Part shown: positions 22,968 to 31,391 of the stretch, piece by piece
Layout: every line of letters begins with the position of its first letter
How positions within the stretch are numbered: position 1 is the first letter of the stretch
NCBI GenBank assembly: GCA_021107455.1
Contig: JAIOSU010000277.1
Coordinates: 1 to 32,753 of the forward strand
Origin: Clostridiales bacterium
Lineage (GTDB): Bacteria; Bacillota; Clostridia; Peptostreptococcales; Acidaminobacteraceae
Length of the DNA: 32,753 nucleotides
Direction: 5' to 3'
Made by a program: the position numbers and the translations under genes
Notes under the pieces: generated by a model
What the model saw: the letters and a program-made list of their open reading frames with translations, nothing else
What the model was told of the DNA's origin: nothing
The model's database searches: none

Positions 22968-24210
22968 TGTTCTCTACGCTCAAAAATCGATTGGCAATCA
23001 ATAATATGACACCAATGATCAAAAACAATATTGTTAATGAAAATGTATCTGCAATCCAGCCAAACAAAGGAGCCATCATCACCATTAGGAGAGCCCTAAT
23101 CTGACTTTCTATGGATAGAACAGTGACACGTTGTTCCTTCTTCATGTAGTCACTGGAAACATCCACAAAAACTGGACGCCTTGCATCCATCATCAGAAAT
23201 AGCACGAAATACATACCTATAGTAAGCAGCAAATATTCCATATAAATTGAAAAAGCCAAAATCAGCAGTGCAAATCCCATCAAATCGTACATTTTATTAT
23301 AGACGACTTCTGGAGTAAAACGATTCGTCACTTTATAGATATTTTTTGAAGCTTGAGAGCTGAAAATATAAAAAACACCATAAATCAGCCCAAGATAAAT
23401 TTTGACACTCTGCTCTCCTTCAAAACTCATTATAGAACCAATGCCGGCAGCTAAAACAATTGTGCTGAGAATGGGTTGAATATAATCTTTAATAGTTTTG
23501 AATACGCCATCATAAGAAGCAGCACTCATGACGATTTTTTTTATCTGAGCATTTTTAGAAATGGATTTCAAACTCTCGCTGCTCGCACGCCAAAATGCTG
23601 AAAAACTTCTTTGAGTAACATTTCTTTCATCAAGGAACTGTGGGTAACTTGCAATCAAAATAAAATCTAGGATGTAGGGTACAATGCTAATCAAAAACAC
23701 CCATCTGAGTGCAGGTAAGTTCAATACCAAGAGAATTGATGCAAAAGCAGAGAGCGACGAACCAAGCAATGAATAAGATCGAGTTCTTCCATAAACATAC
23801 CCTTTATGATAGTACCAGCCTTTGTGCTCCAAATAGCTTAATATCATCGCTTTGTGTGTGCCCGATCTGAAAGCTTCACCAAATCCAAAAAAAACCATTC
23901 CAATTGCCACTACTGCGAAATTTTTACCCCAGAAAAAGAATACAAACGAAATGATATAAAAAATAAAACAAAGAAGCAATTCCTTCTTTTTGCCGTAATG
24001 GTCGGCAAGAATACCACTAGGGACTTCGAAAATATAAGTGATCCCTTCCCGGATGGATAGCAATACTCCCACCTGAAACAAGTTGAGCCCCATTCCCATC
24101 AGATAAATCAAAAGATAGGGCTCGAAAAACTTCAGATTTTTAAAGAAGCCATAAAAGCAGAACTTCCATATTTGTAGATCTGTTTTAATAGACTTGTAAT
24201 TGATCTCCAT
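22948..24210 (-). CDS. MFS transporter
   Basis: The 420-residue protein has about 12 membrane segments. Motif A appears as GILADHYGKKKE after a FEVPS helix end, the same subgroup type as the other MFS gene in the window. FGFGEAFRSGTHKAM is a well-conserved helix-4 pattern of this subgroup. The substrate is unknown. GAGG precedes the ATG. It lies 13 bases after the Cys-rich protein gene in the same direction, so the two are probably co-transcribed. Confidence 0.85.
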   Translation of the reverse strand: MEINYKSIKTDLQIWKFCFYGFFKNLKFFEPYLLIYLMGMGLNLFQVGVLLSIREGITYIFEVPSGILADHYGKKKELLLCFIFYIISFVFFFWGKNFAVVAIGMVFFGFGEAFRSGTHKAMILSYLEHKGWYYHKGYVYGRTRSYSLLGSSLSAFASILLVLNLPALRWVFLISIVPYILDFILIASYPQFLDERNVTQRSFSAFWRASSESLKSISKNAQIKKIVMSAASYDGVFKTIKDYIQPILSTIVLAAGIGSIMSFEGEQSVKIYLGLIYGVFYIFSSQASKNIYKVTNRFTPEVVYNKMYDLMGFALLILAFSIYMEYLLLTIGMYFVLFLMMDARRPVFVDVSSDYMKKEQRVTVLSIESQIRALLMVMMAPLFGWIADTFSLTILFLIIGVILLIANRFLSVENIKKVIE

Positions 24211-24223
24211 TTTTTAGCCTCAT

Positions 24224-24514
24224 CTATTTATTTAAGTAGCATGCAACACAATATACTTCATCTTCTTCACAGTCTATGGATACAAAGTTGAGTTCTTGAC
24301 CACACTTTATGCATCTTGACGTTTTAAACTGTGCTTCATCATCCAAACTTTCAAAATGCTCGCAAGTCAGCTCACACCCATCGAGCTCACAGACTATACA
24401 CTCGTCAGAAGGAAATCCATATACGCATTCCTCCGTAACTTCATTTTCATCTATACTTTTTTCATCGACTATACTCTTCAAATTTTTACAGTTGTTACAA
24501 ATACATACTTTCAT
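24224..24514 (-). CDS. Cys-rich zinc-ribbon-like protein
   Basis: This 96-residue protein has 13 Cys. Three groups are visible: CICNNC at the N-terminus, CIVCELDGCELTC in the middle and CIKCG with CVAC at the C-terminus. The last group has the spacing of a rubredoxin-like or zinc-ribbon knuckle pair. The remainder is strongly acidic. It is probably a cytoplasmic zinc- or iron-binding protein. AGAGGCGG precedes the ATG. Its stop lies 13 bases before the MFS gene, which suggests a metal-related operon, though the MFS family is not a usual metal exporter. No further family is recognised. Confidence 0.65.
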   Translation of the reverse strand: MKVCICNNCKNLKSIVDEKSIDENEVTEECVYGFPSDECIVCELDGCELTCEHFESLDDEAQFKTSRCIKCGQELNFVSIDCEEDEVYCVACYLNK

Positions 24515-24629
24515 TGTCTTACCGCCTCTTACTTTTTTTGATTTCCATTGATTATATCAAATCCGCGGATTGCAATCAAATAAAAAACTCTTGCATATCA
24601 TTGCAGTTTATGGTAAATTTCTCTCAACA

Positions 24630-24837
24630 TATAATTTACAGACTATGATTGAGGGATGAAGTATCAATAGCACTTCAAAGAGAGTTGGCGTTTGGTGAGA
24701 GCTAACAGGTGTCGATATGGATAAAGACTCATGAGTTGCTATTAAGCCGGTTAACGACCGTTATCCCGTCATAAGTTATAAATTAGGATGGTACCGCGTG
24801 AACACGCTCCTTACAGTGAATGTAAGGGGCGTTTTTT
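24630..24837 (+). promoter_or_regulatory. T-box leader of lysS with promoter and terminator
   Basis: A perfect TATAAT at 24630-24635 precedes the leader. Stem I is closed by AATAGCA (24666-24672) and TGCTATT (24737-24743), with the AGAGAG and GGTGAGAG segments of the distal loops inside. A likely specifier triplet AAA (Lys) lies at 24723-24725. The T-box sequence AGGATGGTACCGCG (24785-24798) carries the TGGT that pairs with the uncharged tRNA end. The terminator CGCTCCTTACA/TGTAAGGGGCG with a T-run ends at 24837. Uncharged lysyl-tRNA should let transcription enter lysS. Confidence 0.9.
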
Positions 24838-24861
24838 ATTTAAAAAATTCAGAAGGAGGCA

Positions 24862-24878
24862 GCATGACATGGTCATGC
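24862..24878 (+). promoter_or_regulatory. Hairpin between ribosome site and lysS start
   Basis: GCATGAC, loop ATG, GTCATGC is a perfect 7-base-pair hairpin. The only AGGAGG (24854-24859) lies before it, 29 bases from the lysS ATG. Folding the hairpin brings the effective distance down to about 12 bases, so it may control or enable lysS translation. Confidence 0.6.
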
Positions 24879-24896
24879 GAAAAAAATTATGAGTGA
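24864..24896 (+). CDS. 10-codon ORF overlapping the lysS start
   Basis: MTWSCEKNYE begins 4 bases after AGGAGG, and its TGA overlaps the second and third codons of lysS. It could be a coupling leader peptide that hands ribosomes to lysS. Alternatively it may be an accident of the hairpin that looks like an ORF. No in-frame earlier start exists for lysS, because a TGA stands at 24865 in its frame. Confidence 0.35.
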   Translation: MTWSCEKNYE

Positions 24897-26382
24897 AAAC
24901 ACAACTGTAGTAAAAAAATTGAGTGAACAAGAGCAGATTCGAGTGGATAAGCTTAAAGAATTAGAAAATTTAGGGATAGATCCCTTTGGTGGCAAATTTG
25001 ATGTGACACACCACTCTGAATCACTGATAACAACCTACATGGACAAGACAAAAGAAGAACTTGATGAAACTGAAATAGATGTTGCTGTTGCTGGCAGAAT
25101 CATGACCAAGAGAAGCAAAGGCAAAGCAGGCTTCATGCATATTCAAGACAACGATGGACAGATTCAGATTTACCTTAGACAAGATACACTCTCTGAGCTT
25201 GACTACTCTGTATTTGATATGTGTGACATCGGAGATATAGTTGGAATTAGAGGTAGAGTTTTCAAAACAAACACTGGGGAGATCAGTGTCAAGGCAAAAG
25301 AATACATCCATCTCACAAAAGCACTTAAGCCACTTCCTGAAAAATTCCACGGCATTACTGATGAGGACGACAAGTTCCGAAAAAGATATCTCGACATTAT
25401 AATGAACCGCGATGTAAAAGAAATTTTCTTGAAAAAACAAAAATTCTGGAGTACAATCCGTAATTTCCTTATTGAAAATGACTTTCTCGAGGTAGAGACA
25501 CCGATTCTTGAGACTTCTTCAGGTGGCGCAGCAGCTACACCATTTGCTACCCACCACAACGCACTGGATATAGATGTCTTTTTAAGAATTTCGATGGGCG
25601 AGCTCTGGCAGAAGAAACTCCTGGTAGCAGGCTTTGAAAAGACGTTTGAAATTGGAAGGCAGTTTAGAAATGAAGGTATGAGCCCTGAACATCTTCAAGA
25701 TTATACTCAAATGGAGTTCTACTGGGCGTATGCCGATTTCAAAATGGGCATGGAATTTTGTAAAGATATGTACCGTCGAGTGACAAAAGCGGTTATGGGT
25801 ACATCCAAATTTAAGACTCGTGGCTTTGAAATAGACATGGATGACGAATGGATCATCTACGACTTTGAAACAATCATCGAAGAGAAAATGGGCATCAATA
25901 TTTTCAACACAACCAAAGAAGAAGTCATAGCCAAACTCGATGAGAAAGGTGTCGAATACGATCCTAAATCAGGTTTTTGGAGATTGGTCGACATACTATG
26001 GAAAGTTGTAAGAAAAGATCTTTCCGGTCCTGGATTCCTCGTTGGACAACCGGTTCAACTCAATCCACTTCCAAGAAGGCTCAAAGAAGATGAAAGAAAA
26101 GTGGCTCAAATGCAAATCATCCTAGCAGGATCAGAAATGGGCAATGGATACACTGAGCTCAACAATCCACTCGACCTTGAAGAACGTTTTAAAGAGCAAC
26201 GTTCAATGGGAGAAGCTGGTGACGAAGAAGCTCATGATCACGACGAAACCTTTGTAGAAGCTCTCCGCTACGGGATGCCTCCAGCATTCGGTTTTGGAGT
26301 GTCTGAAAGATTTTTCTCAGTCATGATGGACCGTCCGATTAGAGAGTGTGTAATGTTTCCGCTCATGAAGCCGAAGTCATAA
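24889..26382 (+). CDS. lysS: Lysyl-tRNA synthetase, class II
   Basis: The 497-residue protein charges tRNA-Lys with lysine. The N-terminal OB-fold anticodon-binding domain covers residues 60-150. The class II catalytic core has motif 1 (IRNFLIENDFLEVETPIL), motif 2 (FEIGRQFRNEGMSPEH) and motif 3 near the C-terminus, reading GFGVSERFFSVMMDRPIREC in place of the common GLGIGIDR form. The arginine of motif 3 is kept, but the loop is one residue shorter and an acidic insert (GDEEAHDHDE) precedes it. A T-box governs transcription, and the start has an unusual ribosome-site arrangement. It is a single-gene unit; the usual greA partner is absent. Confidence 0.95.
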   Translation: MSENTTVVKKLSEQEQIRVDKLKELENLGIDPFGGKFDVTHHSESLITTYMDKTKEELDETEIDVAVAGRIMTKRSKGKAGFMHIQDNDGQIQIYLRQDTLSELDYSVFDMCDIGDIVGIRGRVFKTNTGEISVKAKEYIHLTKALKPLPEKFHGITDEDDKFRKRYLDIIMNRDVKEIFLKKQKFWSTIRNFLIENDFLEVETPILETSSGGAAATPFATHHNALDIDVFLRISMGELWQKKLLVAGFEKTFEIGRQFRNEGMSPEHLQDYTQMEFYWAYADFKMGMEFCKDMYRRVTKAVMGTSKFKTRGFEIDMDDEWIIYDFETIIEEKMGINIFNTTKEEVIAKLDEKGVEYDPKSGFWRLVDILWKVVRKDLSGPGFLVGQPVQLNPLPRRLKEDERKVAQMQIILAGSEMGNGYTELNNPLDLEERFKEQRSMGEAGDEEAHDHDETFVEALRYGMPPAFGFGVSERFFSVMMDRPIRECVMFPLMKPKS

Positions 26383-26406
26383 AAATTATATTTAAAAATT
26401 AAAGGT

Positions 26407-26440
26407 GACAGCCGCTACGTTATTACGAGCGGCTGTCTTT
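26407..26440. terminator. Terminator after lysS (ACAGCCGCT-type hairpin)
   Basis: GACAGCCGCT pairs with AGCGGCTGTC, with an inner CGT/ACG helix and a TATT loop. It overlaps the stop of the convergent gene at 26423. The same stem occurs after sstT at 31353. Confidence 0.85.
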
Positions 26441-27433
26441 ATTTATTTTGATCATGACCGATTCCTTTAATGCAGGTATATCATATAACTTATCAAGCTC
26501 ATTACAGGTATACGTATATTTGATCATATGAACGTCTTTTGAGTCAGATCCTTCTCGTATAATGTCTTCCCATTTTTTCTCTGAGATTACATGGCTACTT
26601 TCCTGAATAGTCAAGCCTTCAATAGTCAACAAATGCGTGATGATGCATGTTGTCATTATATCGAGAATCTCATCAAAATCTTCAAAGCGATCCTTTAAAC
26701 CGATTAGCGCTTGAAGTCCAGTTATGCAGTGAAGAATTATTATATTCTGATAATGGTCATGCATTGGTATTAAAAATCCCAATAATGTTCGGATCTTCTC
26801 TTCCTCACCGCCTTCAATGACAAACCCTTCATTCAAATAGTTTTGATCATTATACATGGCCTTGATCTTTTGTCCGGTAGATGGATTGGATTCCATTAAT
26901 TTATTAATATAAGGGTCATTCATCAAAGCTTTCATTTGATCGTTGAAATCAGAACTCTTGATCCTATTTTTAAATTTTTTTGCTTCTTTATAGCCAGTCA
27001 CATAATACGCCAGTGCTCTGGCAACCTCTTCTTTAAGCCCCTTGTCTACTTTAAATCCTTCAACAGCATAGAAAAGTCTAATTGTTGTATGAAAAAGACC
27101 AGAAGATATACCATAGGGATATCGATTTAGTGTTTTTCTGATCACCTCATCTAATCCTTCCGTTTCAATAGCTTCAGTCACTCTTTCTAGACAAGGTTCG
27201 TATGATTTCCTTTTCCCAAGACACTCTTCGATGGAGTCAACCTTGGTATAGTGACTATCCACTAAATTAATTTTAAAATTCTTAACATAATACTCTGAGT
27301 ATGACTTTATCTTTTTAAAGTCTTTGCTCAAATGATACAGTGCCAATTGTCCCATAGGTAAATGATTAACCAGTTCCCGCATATATGGCGTATAGGGCTT
27401 TGCATATTCATTGACTAATTCGCTTATGTACAT
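26423..27433 (-). CDS. Questin oxidase-like family protein (DUF4243)
   Basis: The protein has 336 residues and is entirely helical in character. The start was moved seven codons downstream of the track because AAGGAGG lies 8 bases before this ATG. SGLFHTTIRLFYAVEG (about residue 115) and the later HCITGLQALIGL and SKDVHMIKYTYTCNELDKLY match the pattern of questin oxidase family proteins. Fungal members are Baeyer-Villiger-like oxidases without a flavin motif; the role of bacterial members is unknown. It is a single-gene unit convergent with lysS. A catalytic activity cannot be claimed from the sequence. Confidence 0.7.
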   Translation of the reverse strand: MYISELVNEYAKPYTPYMRELVNHLPMGQLALYHLSKDFKKIKSYSEYYVKNFKINLVDSHYTKVDSIEECLGKRKSYEPCLERVTEAIETEGLDEVIRKTLNRYPYGISSGLFHTTIRLFYAVEGFKVDKGLKEEVARALAYYVTGYKEAKKFKNRIKSSDFNDQMKALMNDPYINKLMESNPSTGQKIKAMYNDQNYLNEGFVIEGGEEEKIRTLLGFLIPMHDHYQNIIILHCITGLQALIGLKDRFEDFDEILDIMTTCIITHLLTIEGLTIQESSHVISEKKWEDIIREGSDSKDVHMIKYTYTCNELDKLYDIPALKESVMIKINKDSRS

Positions 27434-27499
27434 CGTAACACCCTCCTTATTCAATCATCTGTTTACCCATGAAATACAAATGCAAAACATCCGCAACTG

Positions 27500-27535
27500 A
27501 AAAACCGCCATATCCCTAAGTACGGATATGGCGGT
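27500..27535 (-). terminator. Terminator after MerR-GGDEF gene
   Basis: ACCGCCATATCC pairs perfectly with GGATATGGCGGT across an 8-base loop and is followed by TTTTT on the minus strand, just after the stop codon. Confidence 0.9.
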
Positions 27536-27541
27536 AACTTG

Positions 27542-28477
27542 TCATTTCATGATTTTATATTGACTTCTACCATTGCGTTTGGCTTCTATCAAAGCCTTGA
27601 AACTTTGATCTTTCATTTGGGCCACGTGCACTGGTTTTACGGTTTCTGTGATTCCACATGAAACGCTAATTTGTCTTCCACATCCAATGGAGGCAAAATC
27701 AAATGACCCTATTGCACTAAAAATACTTTCGACACTCTCGATTACTTTTAAATGATCCGCATTTTTTAGGAAGATACTGCATTCGTCTCCACCCAAGCGG
27801 GAAATCAACATCTCATCGCTTATTTTTTCCATTGATTCTTCCATTTCACGAACGATCATAGAAAAAACATTTAATATGACAGCATCTCCGACATCATAAC
27901 CATCAAAATCGTTGACATGCATAAAGTTATCAATATCAAAAGTAATGAAATGGTAAAGATCATTTCGATCCTTATCCAAAACTTCTTCCATTTTTTCCAT
28001 GAATACATCCCTGTTCATAAGTTGCTTTAAATCTACCTTTTCCACCATCTTTTTCTGACTTTCAACACTCATCATAATACTCCCTTCTAAATCCAATAAT
28101 TGATTGATAGAAGGAAAAGAGCTGGGGGATTGTTTTTCAAGGTGTAATATGGATCTTTTAAGCAATAGAAGACTCGATTTGATCACATCGGATTCTTTGG
28201 TCAGTTCAACCTCTCTGTCTTTCAGCAAATCTAAAAACTCTAATAAATTTACAGGTTTGCTCAGCAGTTCCTTTATGGTCGACAAAGTGAATCCAAGGTC
28301 TTTTAGAAATTGAATCTTTCGAAGTTCTATCATTTGATCTTCACAGTAATACCTGTAGCCATTTTCTTCATTTAAAGCTATAGGGCTGAATAGATCAAGC
28401 TTGTCATAATGTCTCAACATTCTTTTTGAAATTCCAGAGCGCTCTGAAAATTCACCAATCAAATAATTCTTCACCAT
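27542..28477 (-). CDS. MerR-GGDEF fusion: DNA-binding regulator with a degenerate diguanylate cyclase domain
   Basis: The protein has 311 residues. Residues 5-72 are a MerR winged helix (LIGEFSERSGISKRMLRHYD, then NGYRYY and LKDLGFTLSTIKELL). A coiled-coil-like dimerisation stretch follows, to about 115. Residues 155-310 are a GGDEF domain, with FDIDNFMHVNDFDGYDVGDAV and a signature loop SRLGGDECSIF (GGDEC at 229-233, Cys in place of Phe). The catalytic Gly-Gly-Asp-Glu is kept, so activity is possible; no RxxD inhibitory site is seen. The domain may instead sense GTP or c-di-GMP and steer DNA binding. A 19-bp-spacer promoter upstream fits autoregulation. Confidence 0.85.
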   Translation of the reverse strand: MVKNYLIGEFSERSGISKRMLRHYDKLDLFSPIALNEENGYRYYCEDQMIELRKIQFLKDLGFTLSTIKELLSKPVNLLEFLDLLKDREVELTKESDVIKSSLLLLKRSILHLEKQSPSSFPSINQLLDLEGSIMMSVESQKKMVEKVDLKQLMNRDVFMEKMEEVLDKDRNDLYHFITFDIDNFMHVNDFDGYDVGDAVILNVFSMIVREMEESMEKISDEMLISRLGGDECSIFLKNADHLKVIESVESIFSAIGSFDFASIGCGRQISVSCGITETVKPVHVAQMKDQSFKALIEAKRNGRSQYKIMK

Positions 28478-28506
28478 AATACACTATCTCCCACGTACCT
28501 TTTTCC

Positions 28507-28552
28507 TATATCTTGAGTATAAAGGCTGACACAATGTCAAGGTCAAGATATA
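28507..28552 (-). promoter_or_regulatory. MerR-type promoter of the MerR-GGDEF gene
   Basis: On the minus strand TTGACC (28546-28541) and TATACT (28521-28516) are separated by 19 bases, the lengthened spacer that MerR proteins activate by DNA distortion. The dyad TGACA-TTG-TGTCA lies inside the spacer. A second, perfect 10-base inverted repeat, TATATCTTGA/TCAAGATATA, brackets the whole promoter. Confidence 0.7.
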
Positions 28553-28560
28553 TTCCGAAA

Positions 28561-29103
28561 TTAAACAAGACGACCTTTTACTTTCCTCATCACAGCTTTC
28601 TTGTCCGCATGGAAAATATTATATATGGTCCTAAGCATGACAGTATCATTTCTGACATCATGATGTATGAGTTCAGAATCATCCGTAAGCACCTCATAGA
28701 CCTTTTTCAAACTGGGTCTGAACGAAAGATTGCAAAACTGTACGAACTCATCCTGAAAATCAACAATGTTGAACTCAAGTTCTCCTGCAATCTCGATACT
28801 ATTTTTATAAATGGCCTCAAGGTCCACATTTCCCCAAACATAAATAATGTCGTCCTCACTGGTATTATCAATCATCACTTCATAAAGTTCATCAAAACAA
28901 GGTTTTGACAATAAATCTTCTCTGGTGATTCCAGTGAGAGTAGTACAATATGGTGAGACTTCAAACGCCTCGTCATAAGGTCTAACAAAACTTGTCAGTT
29001 CATAATGATCATCTTCAGCCAGTAGACAGATTGCAATAATTTCATCTTCATATGCGAAATCCTCGTCACATAGAAATTCTAAATCCATAAAATAGGTATT
29101 CAA
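28561..29103 (-). CDS. DnaQ-like 3'-5' exonuclease (DEDDh)
   Basis: The 180-residue protein has the RNase H-like exonuclease fold. The first motif is MDLEF (Asp and Glu), the middle has TTLTGITRED and VWGNVD, and the last is HHDVRNDTVML (HxxxxD). These are the four acidic positions plus His of DEDDh enzymes such as the DNA polymerase III epsilon group. A substrate role (DNA repair or RNA trimming) cannot be chosen. The start is TTG at 29103, with AGGAGG 6 bases before it; an ATG five codons on has no ribosome site. It follows the MBL gene by 12 bases in one operon. Confidence 0.8.
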   Translation of the reverse strand: MNTYFMDLEFLCDEDFAYEDEIIAICLLAEDDHYELTSFVRPYDEAFEVSPYCTTLTGITREDLLSKPCFDELYEVMIDNTSEDDIIYVWGNVDLEAIYKNSIEIAGELEFNIVDFQDEFVQFCNLSFRPSLKKVYEVLTDDSELIHHDVRNDTVMLRTIYNIFHADKKAVMRKVKGRLV

Positions 29104-29115
29104 TATTTGCCTCCT

Positions 29116-29952
29116 CTAATACACCAGTTCAAGACCAACGCCAACTTCAGCAATTTCAACTACATTTGATAGTGCGATTTTTGATTTAAGATCCGTGCAA
29201 TGGCAGGCATGAATAGATTTTATATTTGATTCTTGAAAATATTCTAAAGTTCCATTCAACTGTATATCAGTTGGATTTTGCAAATGAAATCCCCCCACCA
29301 CATCAAAAATGCGGTCGTCCCCACAGACTTTCTTAGCATAGTCCATTATGTTGCAAATACCAGAATGTGAGCATCCAGTTATAATTACTAGTCCATTTTC
29401 CGATTTGTAACAAAGAGCACTGTCATCCAAACTAAAATCATCTTTGGGGTTATTGTCAATTAGTATCTTTCCGATACTTTCTTTGGATTCAAAGTCATTT
29501 AAACGTGGAATCTGTCCAAGAAAAACTAGATTTTCAGTGACCCAAATAGGTTCTTTGGTAAGATTGTCCTCCATATATTTGAATACTTTGTCCGCACTGA
29601 CGTTCATGCCAAATTCGTCCATATCGTTAAACGCTCTCGGCACAAAAATATCCGGATGAGCGATGAGGCTTGGTCTTTTATATGTTCGACCTTCCATAAG
29701 CGTTTCATTAAAGCGCTTGAGAAGTGGTTCCATCCCCCAAGTATGGTCGAGATGACTATGACTGATCACAATCGCATCGAGGTCTAAAAAATCGATCCCC
29801 ATTTTGCTGCCATTTTCTAAATAAGCATCACTGTAACCTAAATCAAATAGCAGTTTTTTACCCTCGCATTCCAGAAAGTAACATACACCAGGCTCCCCCA
29901 GAAAATATCGATCAACAAGCGTGTTGTTATCTATTAGTACTTTGATTTTCAA
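29116..29952 (-). CDS. MBL-fold metallohydrolase
   Basis: The protein has 278 residues. The zinc-binding motif is HSHLDHTWG near residue 65, the second set is GCSHSGICN near 192, and a late HACHCTD is near 250. The spacing fits the MBL group annotated as 7,8-dihydropterin-6-methyl-4-(beta-D-ribofuranosyl)-aminobenzene-5'-phosphate synthase-like hydrolases. The ORF track starts nine codons too early, at another TTG that has no ribosome site; AGGAGG lies 6 bases before the TTG chosen here. It is the first gene of an operon with the DEDDh exonuclease. A substrate is not known. Confidence 0.8.
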   Translation of the reverse strand: MKIKVLIDNNTLVDRYFLGEPGVCYFLECEGKKLLFDLGYSDAYLENGSKMGIDFLDLDAIVISHSHLDHTWGMEPLLKRFNETLMEGRTYKRPSLIAHPDIFVPRAFNDMDEFGMNVSADKVFKYMEDNLTKEPIWVTENLVFLGQIPRLNDFESKESIGKILIDNNPKDDFSLDDSALCYKSENGLVIITGCSHSGICNIMDYAKKVCGDDRIFDVVGGFHLQNPTDIQLNGTLEYFQESNIKSIHACHCTDLKSKIALSNVVEIAEVGVGLELVY

Positions 29953-30090
29953 ATTTTGCCTCCTTGAGTTCTCTCTCAATATTTAAGGGACATATTACAA
30001 TTTCTTCTTACATTATATAATATTCTATTTTAATAGGCATCAATTTGTGATACAATTTTCAAAGTTGTTTAAAAAAAGGAGTTGTAAAAC

Positions 30091-31338
30091 ATGAAAAATG
30101 CATTAAGCAAATGGAATCAATTAAGTTTGGTTAAAAGAATTGTGATTGGTCTTATGATTGGTATAATCATGGCTGTAACAATTCCAGAACAAGCAAAACC
30201 AGTTGTAATATTGGGGTCACTTTTCGTAGGAGCATTAAAAGCAGTCGCACCTATGTTGGTATTCTTCTTAGTTATGTCTGCAATCTCACAGCACAAGAGT
30301 GGACATAAAACCAATATGAAATCAATTGTATTTCTTTATTTGATGGGCACTTTTTTGGCAGGGCTAGTTGCTGTTTTAGCGAGCTTTATGTTCCCAGTTA
30401 CATTGCAACTCGTAGAGGGTGCTACTGGTGTGACACCTCCAGAAGGCGTTATTGAGGTATTAAGAACACTTTTGATGAATGTTGTTGATAATCCTATCAA
30501 TGCACTGGCAAATGCGAATTACATTGGAATATTGGCGTGGGCTTTAGTTCTTGGTTTAGCACTAAAAAACGCTCCAGCATCCACCAAGGTAATGATCACA
30601 AATTTCTCAGATGCTTTATCACAAGTGGTAAGATGGGTCATTAATCTTGCACCGCTTGGAATTATGGGACTTGTATTTGACGCCGTATCTACAAATGGCC
30701 TTGAGTCATTTAGAGAATACGGACAATTGCTTTTAGTATTGGTTGGATGTATGGCATTTATGGCACTTGTGGTCAATCCACTGATTACATTCATCTACAT
30801 TCGTCAAAACCCATATCCACTAGTTTTTAAATGCTTAAGAGAAAGCGGCGTAACAGCATTCTTTACTCGTAGCTCAGCAGCAAATATCCCTGTTAACATG
30901 AAGCTATGTGAAGATTTAGGGCTCGACAAAGATAACTATTCTGTATCAATTCCTTTAGGAGCAACTGTCAATATGGCCGGTGCTGCAATAACTATTTCAG
31001 TATTGACACTTGCGGCAGTCAATACACTAGGTATTCCTGTAGATTTACCAACAGCAATCATATTAAGCGTATTGGCTGCGGTGAGTGCTTGTGGAGCATC
31101 AGGAGTCGCTGGCGGATCACTGCTTCTTATACCACTTGCTTGTAGTTTGTTTGGAATTCCAAATGAAATTGCCATGCAAGTTGTAGGAGTAGGATTTATT
31201 ATTGGAGTAATTCAAGATTCATGCGAAACTGCTCTCAACTCATCAACTGACGCATTATTTACTGCGGTTTCGGAATTTGCCAACTGGCGTAAAGAAGGAA
31301 AAGTCATTGCTTTTGAGGCAAAAAAATTAGCAGCATAG
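30091..31338 (+). CDS. sstT: Serine/threonine:sodium symporter SstT
   Basis: The 415-residue protein belongs to the dicarboxylate/amino acid:cation symporter family. It is predicted to have eight membrane helices and two re-entrant hairpins. The hairpin motifs [13 protein letters not shown] and [12 protein letters not shown] and the helix-7 motif NMAGAAIT are present. The match to SstT across the whole length, including the [12 protein letters not shown]-type segment (here [12 protein letters not shown]), is good. It imports serine or threonine with Na+. AAGGAG lies 9 bases before the ATG. It is a single-gene unit followed by a hairpin. Confidence 0.93.
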   Translation: MKNALSKWNQLSLVKRIVIGLMIGIIMAVTIPEQAKPVVILGSLFVGALKAVAPMLVFFLVMSAISQHKSGHKTNMKSIVFLYLMGTFLAGLVAVLASFMFPVTLQLVEGATGVTPPEGVIEVLRTLLMNVVDNPINALANANYIGILAWALVLGLALKNAPASTKVMITNFSDALSQVVRWVINLAPLGIMGLVFDAVSTNGLESFREYGQLLLVLVGCMAFMALVVNPLITFIYIRQNPYPLVFKCLRESGVTAFFTRSSAANIPVNMKLCEDLGLDKDNYSVSIPLGATVNMAGAAITISVLTLAAVNTLGIPVDLPTAIILSVLAAVSACGASGVAGGSLLLIPLACSLFGIPNEIAMQVVGVGFIIGVIQDSCETALNSSTDALFTAVSEFANWRKEGKVIAFEAKKLAA

Positions 31339-31352
31339 CATTACACACAATT

Positions 31353-31385
31353 ACAGCCGCTTCGTCTATAATGACGAGCGGCTGT
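31353..31385. terminator. Hairpin after sstT (ACAGCCGCT type)
   Basis: ACAGCCGC plus TCGTC pairs with GACGA plus GCGGCTGT around a TATAAT loop, with one bulged T. The T-run after it is short (TTGTTCTTT), so it may be a weak terminator. The stem duplicates that at 26407. Confidence 0.7.
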
Positions 31386-31391
31386 TGTTCT

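Noticed and set aside
25021-25559. Two minus-strand ORFs within lysS
   Set aside because: Both are shadows of lysS; neither has a plausible start region.
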